A stretch of DNA of 64,000 nt from Arbacia lixula. Lineage: Eukaryota; Echinodermata; Echinoidea; Arbacioida; Arbaciidae. The notes beneath the pieces were generated by a model. It ran no database searches and was not told where the DNA came from. It saw only the letters and a program-made list of their open reading frames with translations. Below are positions 13,184-25,200 of the stretch, piece by piece. A program made the translations under genes and the position numbers. The stretch covers positions 2,290,287-2,354,286 of the forward strand of contig OZ022597.1 in assembly GCA_963669155.1 (NCBI GenBank). The letters are read 5' to 3'. How positions within the stretch are numbered: the first letter of the stretch is position 1; each line of letters begins with the position of its first letter.

Positions 13184-13206
13184 TTGGGAGAGATAGAGAG
13201 AGAGAT
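12896..13206. repeat. GA-rich microsatellite / imperfect minisatellite
   Basis: GAGAGA and GATAGAAAGA runs of about 310 bp, with a longer imperfect unit (AGATAGAAAGAGAGAG) repeated. It lies about 15 bp downstream of the stop-containing RPTP exon's donor (read on the minus strand). The Ser/Leu-rich open frames across it are artefacts of the repeat. Confidence 0.9.
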
Positions 13207-13220
13207 TGCTTTAGACTCAC

Positions 13221-13274
13221 CGATCACTTTCTGATAAGTGGTAGCAGACACTGATGGATAAAGATGTATTGTTT
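13221..13274 (-). CDS. RPTP exon 45: end of PTP domain, stop codon
   Basis: Starts after the pyrimidine-rich acceptor TTCTCTTCTCAG and reads KQYIFIHQCLLPLIRK then TGA (13224-13226). This matches the Q-Y-x-F-I-x helix after the Q-loop in classical PTPs. The donor TCG|GTGAGT follows five bases after the stop region, so a non-coding exon must follow. The protein ends directly after the domain, without the 30-odd residue tail usual in R3 phosphatases. Confidence 0.75.
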
Positions 13275-16200
13275 CTGAGAAGAGAAGAATAACAAAAAAA
13301 AAAATTGTGATCAGATCTCCAGTTCTTAAAAAAAATCTTACAGTACTTAGCCACTGAATGAGCTAGCCTCTCAAAATACAGCAAGAAAAAAGATAAATAT
13401 AATTCAATTCAATTCAATTATCGTATATTAGAAGTCTTTCATACAAGTACATGAATAGCAGTTTAAAAAGTGAATTGAGGGCCTTTTTGTCTTTCCAGTA
13501 CAGAATACTCCCTTTAAAGACTGGGTGTTGATGGCTTACCACGGTCTGCACCATGTTCTGGCGTTGCTCCCTCATGTCGGCCACAGTGCCACAGACATCA
13601 ACAAAGTCGTTAAGCTTGGAGGTTTCCACATGGTGGATCAGCTTATGCAGAGCGATGAACACGCCAGTGCGTCCAATGCCCGCGCTATTAGGAAGAGGAA
13701 TCAGACGAAGAGCTTAAGCTATAAGTATCCCCACAGTAAGATGCATTAACTCTCTCATTACCATTGGCAGGAAGATGTGTAATAAACCAATGGAGTTTTC
13801 AAGAGCTGGGCCCCGTAACATAAAGGTTTGCCATCAATAGCAAATTTGAAAGACGAATTCTGATTGGTTACTGGTCAGTTGTTTGAACAGAGAGCGCATG
13901 TAATAATGGTGTTGATTGGTCATTGCCATTTTGTGATTGATTGCAAACCTTTATGTTACAGGGCCTGGTAATGTAAGGGTCAACTCGTTCTCTACTGAGC
14001 CCACATATTTGCCGGCTGGCTTTCTTCCACTCAGCACGACTTCATAAATTCTTTTGTTCCAACAATAAACAACAGGTTATGAATAATCTTCAAATAAATT
14101 ATACGACACAATTAAACCACACCCCTTTGGTTACTATAGTTCCACAGGAAATTTTGATATCATAACTAGACCAGGGGAGTGTTTCACCAAGCTGTACGTA
14201 AGCTAAGAACGACTTTACGAACTGGTGATCACATCTTGTGCTAAATGCAATACCACACTTAGTTCATTGAGAATCTGATTTAGCACAAGAAGGGATCACC
14301 AGTCGTTCGAACAGCTTGGTGAAACAACCCCCAGAATTCACAAAGCCAGAACATCTAACCGAGAGCAACAGGTTACAGCTTGAGCCCATAACCTCAAGTC
14401 CACTAAAAACCACATGACTACATACTATATTATATCCTACATAGACTGAATCCTATATAGTGATTGGTTCAAACAGCATCATGTGACCAAATATATTTCA
14501 ACTATGATGTTGCATGACGTCAGACTTCAAATTTTTTTTTACTATACCAATATTCTGACGTCATTATCTCAGAAAAATTGATATTTTGCTATCAATAGCC
14601 ATCGATCCATCGCTTAATTTTTATACTGAGCTTGTATGGCCGCCACGGTGAAAGGTCGTTGATCAGCAAACATAAAGAACAATGGCTGCGGCCAGTGACG
14701 AGCCGAGATCTCATTTTCTCTCTTGTAATAATTGTAGGATATAAATCAAACAAACCATGCACTATTTTCGAAGTACCAGGTGAAAGTATGGATTCCTCGG
14801 TGGCAGGAATCCATAATTTCACTGGAACTTCTTAGTGCATGGTATATTTGATTACTGTAACTCACCTGCAGTGGACGGTGATGGGGCCGATGTTGGGGTT
14901 GTGAGCCATCTGGATGGTCTTGATGAACTCAATCATGGGCCTCACGTTACTAGGCACATCGTGATCCACCCATCCCTTGAAGGCGTACTGCCGGGTCTCA
15001 AAGTGCTCCGATCCCTGACAAAAAAAGACATTTGAAAGAAATATATATTTTTTTTCTACTCCATTTCACAGTTGTTGGGAGGGATTCATGTGGGAGACCT
15101 TGCAAGACATGGGAGGAAACAACCAAAGCAGACATAAACTTGCTGAACATCACCCACATTGACCCAAATGACAGGACAGTATGGAGGAGAGCCATCAAGG
15201 AAATGAACGGTCTAACCCCACAAGGTGGGAAAAACGGACCTTAAAGGGCATATACTGTAATGGGAAGGCAAAAAAGCCTTCCAAATGTAATTGTTAGCAA
15301 TCTTCTTGCCAATGGTCTTAAATTCATGTATTGTCTATTTTAGAAGCTTGCTGAAAGTTATTTGCCCTCAAATGATCCACATGTGGAGTAATCAATGATT
15401 AATGACTAAATCCTCAAAATGTTTGGGCCGAACATTTTGAGGATTTGTGATTTAATCACTCATTACTCCAAATGTAGATCATTTGAGGGCAAATAACTTT
15501 CAGCAAGCTTCTAAAACAGACAATATATGAATTTAAGACCATTAGCAAGAAGATTGCTAACAATTACATTTGGAAGGCTTTTTTGCCCTTTAAACATTGA
15601 TGATGCCCTTTAAACATTGATGATGATGATGACCCACCTATATATTGGAACACGTTTAATGGTTGGTACTAGATACAAGAATGTGGACAGAGGTGATGTT
15701 ATATTCTTTTCAAGTCTTAGTCAAACGGAAAAATACAATGTGGGTATTGACCTGTGATCATTGATAGTGAGCGTCGTATCGTAGTGTAGATGCAAGGATT
15801 AATTTATGATTTAAAAAAGGAAAAAAAAAATCCTTGTATACCTTTGAAACGCTCTGACCGTAGCCTACATTCATAATCGTATTGTTCCTGTCAGCATGCC
15901 ACGCAGGCATTACTACAAATGCATGCATGCACTGTGAAGCTGACCAGTGCGGAACATAGCGCACAGCAGTCTCGATCCGGTCTCGAGGTTATCTATCTAT
16001 CTAAGTGCCATATCCCGAGACATAGGCGATCATGGAGTGCCACAAATCTCTGTTTCTAGCTGTTTGAATCAGCTCCACCTCCCGCTGGCCCGCACTTCTC
16101 TCTGTAATCCATGCTGGGCTATACATGTACATGTAGGTTTGGACGACCACCTTCCTCAAAATATAGAGATCGCTATAATTTCGCTTAAAATCAGTTTCCA

Positions 16201-19200
16201 GTTCTACAGTATTAGTGGGAGGGAAGTTCTAATCCAGCATCTTCTTCCACTTTTTGTGTTTTTTACATTTTTTTTTGACCTGCAAAAGGGACACCCTAAC
16301 TTTAAAATAAAGTAACATGTTGTGACATGTAGTTTCAAGTAATAGAGACTGCGAATCATGCTTTGTCATTGCAAGAAAATGTGTTGCTGCAACATGTTGC
16401 CGCCACTGACCTTCTCGAGAACGAAGGACCTGACCACCCAGTGTTCCATCTCCTGCGTGTGGGTCATGGTAACGGTCACTCGGCCGTAGTTGACCGGGTC
16501 ACTGCTGTCCGGCCAATAGTGCTCACACTTGGTCTGTCGGGATGGACGGTCAAAGAGCAATGACATGAAATGAGTTACGCTTCAGAATTATAATGATTCT
16601 GTACCATTTTCTTTATGGTCATGAATGTGGTAATTGAGACGATGTGGACCCCCCCCCCCCCCCCACCTCCCCCCATTTTTGCATACTTCAACACATTCAT
16701 GTCTGTTAGCCACACACATTCTGCTTTAATGCCAGCTTCGCTTATCATTTCATAGTAGTCTTCTATCGTAATCGAGCCCCCCCCCCCCCAACCCACACAC
16801 TTACACCCCTAATCTTCACCCCTATTCCCTCAACTTTCCCCCTTCTACCAATCCTGTGATTATGGTGATGGTGGTGCTCTTGCTCTTAAAGACCGGTATT
16901 TCAAAAGTTATTCGTCCTAATCCACCCCCTTCCCCTTCCCCAATCCATCCCCTTCCCCTTCCCCAATCCACACCCCTTCACCCCTTATCCGCACCCCTAT
17001 TCCCCTCACCTTGCCCCCTTCTACCAGTCCTGTGATCATGGCGATGGTGGTGCTCTTATGCTCAAAGACCATCTCCCAGAAGTCGTTGACGGAGTCTGGT
17101 ACGGGCCCCTGGGTAGCGATGTATTCCTTCCTGCTGAACGCACCCTACATAACAATGAAAACATAAATAATCTTTGAATGTTTTCATGGTGAGAGTGTAC
17201 TAATAAATACTATTTTAGAAAATAGTAAAACTTTCGGTAACACAATGTGGTTTTATTCTTTCGGAGAAATGTATAGATGTTCTTTGAAAGTTTTCATGGT
17301 GAGAGTGTGCTAATAAATACTGTTTAGAAAATAGTAAATCTTTCAGTAACACCATGTGATTTTATTCTTTCGGATACTATAATTGACCCACTTATGGGGT
17401 GAAGAAAGGAAAAGGAAAGTGAAAAAGAGGAGAGGTGATTTTGTTAATATTTTATAACACTTACACAAGACTATTTTTAGCTTTAATTTTCAGTGTTTTA
17501 AACCAAAAATAAATGGGATGAAATGGAGGGAGAAAAAGAGGGTGGGGGGGGGGGGGGTTGATAGTTGTGAGCTAGTCACAAGAAGAATGCACAGAATAAT
17601 AAAGAAATGAGAAAAGTGTGGAGAAGTTATAGTAAGTTTACTATGAAAAATAGTAACAAAAACAACAATCTTATTTAAAAAAAAACAGATTTCAGCATAA
17701 AATTTTGAAGGGAATTAAAGTCATTGAGAATCTCATTTAGCAAAAGAAAGGGTCACCAGTCGTGCATACAGCCGTTCTTATTTTAAGAGCAGCTTGGTGA
17801 AACATTCCCCTGTATCAATATTTAACGGCTGATAGCACTCCATGTACATGTAATCTAAACATCCTTGCTACATGTATAAACCTCCCCACATCAAGTGATG
17901 AATGCATGAAGACCCCGAAAGACCCCAAGAGTGTTCTGCTCTACTCTGACAACAGGAAGCAAGTGACAAATCACTCAAATCTGGGTTATTGGTATTCTTA
18001 GATTGATTCCTGCATTCCCTACCTATGGCCAAAATCTGGACAAGAAATATTCATCTTGCTGCAAGATATTCAATCTAACATGATGTGGTATTGCACTGAT
18101 GCCAATGCAAGTGAAAGACACATTTTGCTCATTTTCACGAAAAGTCTCTTTTTTGAGTTGCTTCCTTTTGTCAGATTAGGACAGTATTGCATGGGGGTGT
18201 TTGCACAACAAGATGCTTACTGTGATGTAGTTAGCGTTGATATAGTCACTGGTCTGGCCTTCTTCCAAGTCTAGAAGATGGACTCCAGTGTCATCGACTG
18301 TAATGAAGCAACGATCAATCACATTTACATTTGACATTACAATTTACATCATGACAACATTACAGGGCAACATGACAACACATCACATTTTGAATCAAAT
18401 ATACAATTGCATTTACAGTCATATTACAAAAGTGAATAATCAAATACCCTTACACAGTACAGTATGTGTCAGTCTCTCCATTGATTTACATGAGTTAAGT
18501 GTGAGATGGACTTAAGTTTCATTGACTGTAACGAGGCATCCACAAATCATATTAACAATCATATTTGGCGATGAGAGAAAAACGAATAAGCCATACCACT
18601 TTACCCTGAAATTAAAACTTTAAAAACCAAATTTCTTTTCCTTTGACCGATTTTCATCAAACCTTCACTAATATGTTTCTTTCATGTGTCGCCTTTTATT
18701 GAAACTAAAATAATTTCAGAGTGACCTATCCCTTAAAGAACAGATGAACACACAATGCTGGCTCTTTATTGCAAGGGCCTTACCAACGAGACACAAACCA
18801 CTGAGCCATACTACTCTCACTACGGTACTTACTGGGCAGGATGTTCCTGTAAAGGGCCTCACCAACGAGACACAAACCACTGAGCCATATTACTCTCCCT
18901 ACAGTACTTACTGGGCAGGATGTTCCTGTAAAGGGCCTCACCAACGAGACACAAACCACTGAGCCATATTACTCTCCCTACAGTACTTACTGGGCAGGAT
19001 GTTCCTGTAAAGGGCCTCACCAACGAGACACAAGCCACTAAGCCATACTACTCTCCCTACGGTACTTACTAGGCAGGATGTTCCTGTATCTGTTCTTAGA
19101 AGCATTGACTGGTAGGCGGGCAACGTCTGTGCTCTTATCTCGACCTACCCCCTGCAGAGACTGAGCATGGGATGAGAACACAAAGTTTAAAGACAGGGTG

Positions 19201-22200
19201 CTCCATTTGCAAAAGTCATGAAACTTGGCAGGAATCAGCGATATATCCTAACGATAGCGTGTATGAAATTTTGAAGTCATAGCTTCAGAAACATTTTCAG
19301 GAAAAGTGAAAGCTAAATTTTATTCTGTGAATAATATCAATGTGAACAAACGCAAATTGGTAAAAAAAACTGGCAGATTTCATGAAAGTAGTTCCCAAAA
19401 ATTTTTTTGCAGCTGTGAACTCTTTATGCCCCATTTAGGCATTTCTGCACCGATGATACACACAACTTACATAAAGGAGTAAGGAGTCTGGCACACAAGG
19501 AGTTAAAGTAAATGAATGACTTTCTGCTTCACCATGGGTTTGAGGACATTTCAGGATGAGGATACATACATGTACTGGAGTAGATGTTGATTGATTGATT
19601 GATGTGAAATTAACAACACTTCCACCACTTCAGTGTCATGTAAGTGTCAAACAGTTTATCTAAAAAGTTATTATCATTCCCTTATGAAATTTACATTTGA
19701 GTAGGATTTTAAATCAGAGATAAATTAATATGTTAACTACTCCCCCGGGATAACTTCCCTGCTCTTTACGAAAAGAGAAGCAGGTTCTTTAACATGCAAA
19801 TGGTGTGACTCTCCTTTCCACGGGACCGACAACTTAAAGTCTCCTCTGAAAGACTAGGGAGCAGATTTTGAAACACATCTGCAAGGAGCCTGTTCGTACT
19901 TACGTTGTATTCCTCCACAAATCCAGTGTTACTGTTGGCACTCATACGCTGGACATGATCATGGAATCGCTTGATCTGAACAGGGCTGCAACATGGACAG
20001 AAATACACAACACATGATTGAATAACATCCCTGTCAGACGAGAACTAGAGAAACGTGATTAGAAATGGTATGCCCCTAAAACTTATTTGCACTCTTTCAT
20101 TGAAAAGAACTTGTCTTGAGGGTTCTGTACCTTTTTAAAAAGCACGAGAGCGAAGCACACTGAACCAAGCAGAACAAACTTGATAACACTTTGTCAACTG
20201 GTATGCCCCCAAAATGTTTGCATTGTTTCATTGAAATGAAGTTGTCTTGAGAGTTCTGTTCCCTTTTAAAAAGCACCAGGAGGGTGTTTCACCAAGCTGT
20301 TCATAAGTTGCGAACGACTTTACGAACAACTGGTGATCCCTCCTTGTGCTAAATGCGATAACACACTTTGCTCATTGAGAATCTGATTTAGCACAAGAAG
20401 GGATCACCAGTCGTTCGTAGCTTACGAACAACTTGGTGAAACACCACCCAGGCAATGCAATCTTTAACTTCTCTAAAAACTCATGTTATGTTTAACCCCT
20501 CTAAAAACACACATCACAAGACTGCATTTCCAAAAAAGCCCAACTCCTGCAAAACTAGTACAAGTGTATGTCCTAAAAAAATGCTTAGGTGGTAGGATTT
20601 CTGTGTATACGTGTAATTGGCTCAAAAGTGACCCGGCTCAAAAGTGGACTGGGTGTATGTAAAGAGTTAACAAAAAGTCATGCTGCTCAGTATCTGAGAA
20701 AAGCCAGCCCCCTAATACATACAGCTGGGCCTGTCTACAGTAATGGGGTACATTTCTGTTTACTTTTACATTTACTGTAACATTTGTATAAATCTCTTAA
20801 ATTCCATTTTTTTTTTGTCTCTTAAATAAACCAGCCAATAATAAATAAAATATCAAAGAAATGTATTGATTTGCACTTAACAAGGTTTTGTATGCTTCAG
20901 ACAATTTGCCCTGTACAAATTTGCCATAGCACGTTTGGTAACGGGACAGACGAGTGTTATTACAAACTCGTATGTCCCATTACCAACGTGCTATGGCAAA
21001 TTTGTACTGGCTTAGTTTAGAAATATATAATAAATGAACATTCAGAGCAAGATTTGAGCTGAAATTATTTTGGAGGACATTAATTCAACACTGTCATATT
21101 TTGGTGGTGCAAGGTGGTCATAATTTCAAAAGATTCAGTTGTGCCAACAAATATCCCTTCACTGTAGACAGACCCACTTGTAAAGAACAGGTTAAGCCTT
21201 AATGCACCAGACAGAAATTTGTTGTATGTTATGTGTCCCATTTGTGCACAAGAGTTGACTTACTTTGCAATTCTCGGCTCCATGGAAGGCAAGTCCATGG
21301 GGGAGGCTGGGAGAGGTGGGGGGATGGGCTGTCTATCCCTCAGAGAGACATAGGGGTTATCCCTGGCAGGATGGGAGGTCTCCAAGTCCCTGTAGGAATC
21401 AACGGGGAGGGGCGCCTTCACGAAGGAGTCTTGGGCAGTGGGGGTGGGGTAGGCAGATCGCACCAGCGGTAGGTTCTGCTGTCCCTCGTACATGGAGGTT
21501 CTTCCTGGCTCTCCGCAGCTGTCGGGGGAGATGAGGGAGAAGAGAATTAGTGATGTCTGGTCTGAAGAGGTGGGGGAGAGTTTCACAGTGTGAGGGAGTT
21601 CAATGAGAAAATAGAGTACTAATGTGTGGCATCATATGAGGGGAGAGGGGATGGGAGGGGAGGAGAAGGGGAGGAGAAGGGGAGGAAAGAGGTAGGAGAG
21701 GGGGAGGGGGAGAGGGGGAGGAGAAGGGGAGGAAAGGGGTAGGAGAGGGGGAGGGGGAGAGGGGGAGGAAATGGGTAGGAGAGGGGGAGGAGAAGGGGAG
21801 GAAAGGGGTAGGAGAGGGGGAGGGGGAGAGGGGGAGGAGAAGGGGAGGAAATGGGTAGGAGAGGGGGAGGAGAGGGGGAGGAGAGGGGGAGGAGAGGGGG
21901 AGGGGGAGAGGGGGAGGAGAAGGGGAGGAAATGGGTAGGAGAGGGGGAGGAGAGGGGGAGGAGAGGGGAGGAGGAGAGGGGATGGGAGGGGAGGAGAAGG
22001 GGAGGAAAGGGGTAGGAGAGGGGGAGGGGGAGAGGGGGAGGAGAAGGGGAGGAAATGGGTAGGAGAGGGGGAGGAGAGGGGAGGGGAGAGGAGAGGGGAG
22101 CAGGAGAAGGAGGGGGGGCAGAGAGAAAGATCTCACTCTTACCACTTCCTGCAGATGAGGAGCATGACGAAGAGGATGATGACGGTCATGATGATGATGA

Positions 22201-25200
22201 CAACCAGGGGAGCGATAAACCAGTCGATGTGGAACGCTGCACACAACAACCAATCAAGAGAAAGCAATCACAGATCAATTCAATTCAATTCATTCACAGG
22301 ACTTGCTGGCAGCCAAAGCTGAATTACATACACACAGTGTATCATATAACATCAATAAATAAATAAATACATTTAATAAGTGAACATCAGTATATAGCAT
22401 ATCATTGAATTACGGATGTTACCATCATCATCATCATCATTATCATCTCAAAACAATACTATTATCCCTTAGCCTGCCGCCTTGTGATAAAAATATTGTT
22501 TTGAGATCACCAAGAGTGTATATTTTTAACTTTCTACTTTAGAACAGTCTCTATTTGTAAAGCCCCCGTTACACTTACATGTACTCCGAATCAGCACGAA
22601 TCAAGCAGAACCAGCCGGAATGAAAATTTTTCAAAATTTGAGCCACATTCAGGAGGGAATTTTGAATTTTTCTTGGCGGATCGAATCTTTCTTGGTGGCT
22701 TGACTCAATGCTCCTTAGTGACTCCTCAAAGCTGACTGATGTTGCACCAACAGCTAGCCGTGCTTTTATGCGATTCGAATCTCCCATGAATGTGATCGGA
22801 ATGTTTTGAATGTTGTTGAACTGTCGTCAGCATATTTTGAATGCACTTTGAATGCCATTCGATATTTTTCCAGTTCGAACGCACCTCAAAAGTTTTGAGC
22901 ATGAGCAAAGCATTCGGGCCGGACACAAGAATGGATCCGAATATTTGGAATGCACTCAGAATGCAGTCAGAATTTTTAGAATGCACTTCGAATATCCAGG
23001 AATGTGCCAAGAATTTTCATTCCGACAGCATTCTGACTTATTCCGCCTCTAGTGTGACTACTTTAGAGTATAAAGTATAGTTCTCTGTATTATCTGAAAA
23101 CACCAATAAAGCGTGTTCATAGTTGCAATGCGCACATGAGCAGCTTATTACTGGTACTAGGATTATTACTCGGGCTAATTGTCCCACTCACAGCGTAAAA
23201 TGGAAATTCCATAGAGAGTGGACCACATTTACACCCATTATAATGCAGATATGACAACAGTGATTCACCACTCAGAAGAACATTCCACCATGTGCACCTG
23301 CTTCTATTGTTGGTATGGGCACGCTGTAAAATAACACACCTACACAGCTTCATGATCAAATCCCTAGTCGTTCTTAATTCAGTGGAGTGTCCGACCATGA
23401 TATAACTATGAACTGGCTTATTAGGTTATGCTTAGCATAAAAAAGATGTAAAACTAATATTTATAAAGAGTCGTTTAGCCTAAGTACTGTAGCCCCAAGT
23501 TTCTTGCATTAAATAACACAAAAATGTCACAAATGAGCACCCTAATCAACAGAAGGACCCACATATAGATATGAATGTGAGAATAACGTACATGTTTGGT
23601 AGGCAGGAGACCACTGCGTGTCAGTGAATTTCCCGTCAGCCCCATAGGCACGAACCGCAAACCTGGAGCAGATGTCAGAGAAAATAAAACAAAAATATGA
23701 TTGATTAGTGAGAGCCATAACTTGACAAGTGAATTGGATAGAATCAATTATCAAACATATTTATTTTAAAGAGAGAAATTATTATTTTTGTATGGGTACA
23801 CGTATGTGTGTAAAAACATATTTCTAATGATGTATCAAATGCACAAGTACAATGCATATCTTTTTGAGAAAATACATATTTTCGAAAAAAAAAGTACCCA
23901 ATTTCATAATCATAATTCTAGTGCATTGCATTCTATTGCATTACCATCAGGTTAAAACAACTAAAATACTTCAATTATTTACACATCAAGGTCCTATAAT
24001 TTGGAATTCTCTTAGTTTAAATATCACATCTTCCAGTACTATAAATTCTTTTAAAGCTAACTTAAAACTACACTTTTATCTATTAAAACATTCTGAGTAA
24101 CTGACGTAAGTTGTTCAAACGATTTATTATTATTGTACATGTATGTATTCTAGAATGTATGTGTGGGTGTGCTGATGTATGACTGTGTGTATGTTTGCGA
24201 TTATTTATAGGTTGTTTTGTTGTCTCTTATAGGTAAATCAATTATGTTGAGTACATTTTTGTAACAATTGTGCATTAATGTGTGTTTTATATGTACGGGA
24301 GCTGTACTCTCAAACCCTCTAGGTTTTTTGCAGCTTCCATTTTCATTTTCTATATATTATACAATAAATGTTCATACAAATGTTATGATTGTGAAATAAA
24401 ACCCACTTTGAATTGATTTGAATTGAAAAATGAATGTGAAATGGTTTTGAGCAAGCGTACCTGTATCCTGTAGTAGGACTCAGAGGGCCGTTGCAGTACC
24501 CCACCGAGGACACCGTGCAGCTGCCGTCAGCTCCCACGTTGTACGTCGTCTGGGTGTTGCCGAGGAGGAACGGCTGGTAGTCGTCGGGCGTCGCCTGGTA
24601 GGGCTCCAGCAGCCTGCTCTGCCAAGAGAGGGGCGGGTCAGCTGCTGTGGCAGGTGTAACATCTACGGAGGTAGGGGTGGGGGGGGGGAAGAGGGGGACA
24701 CAAAACGATTTGAGTGGCTCTTTTGCAGGCCTTACATGTATATTGTTAATGACCACACTCAACCCAGAAAAAGAAAGGAAAGGAAAGTGAAAAAGAGGAG
24801 AGGTGATTTTTTTTTATAGTGTACAACACTTACACAAGACTATTTTTTGGATACTTTTCTGTGTTTTAAACAGGAAATAAATGGGATGAAGTGGAAGTAA
24901 AAGAAGAGGATGATGAGAGTTATGAACTAGTCACAAAGTACTAGTCACTAATACAGAAAAAAGGAGAAGAGAGAAACGAGAAGGCAATGTGGGGAGAAAA
25001 ACTAACTATAGGTTGATTCATCCCATTTATTTTTGGTTTAAGACACAGAAAACTAAAGCTAAAAATAGTCTTGTGTAAGTGTTATAAAATATAAAAAATC
25101 ATTTCTCTTCTTTTCACTTTTTCTTTTCCTTTCTTCACCCCATAAGTGGGTCAATTATCCGAAAGAACACAACCACATGGTGCTACAGAAAGATTTACAA

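Noticed and set aside
12663..13251. Long Ser/Leu-rich open frames on the minus strand
   Set aside because: They are translations of the GA/CT microsatellite and have no independent coding evidence.
18776..19083. CRISPR-like spacing of the 79-bp units
   Set aside because: The whole unit is repeated, with no unique spacers, and this is eukaryotic intron sequence.
21233..21534. Plus-strand Gly/Arg-rich frames opposite the juxtamembrane exon
   Set aside because: The minus-strand frame has matching splice sites and phase; the plus-strand frames are shadows.
21600..22253. 217-codon Pro/Ser-rich open frame
   Set aside because: It runs through the purine-rich minisatellite and across the transmembrane exon in the wrong frame.
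22726..23010. Open frames on both strands
   Set aside because: They lie in a MITE with inverted ends and show no family motif.
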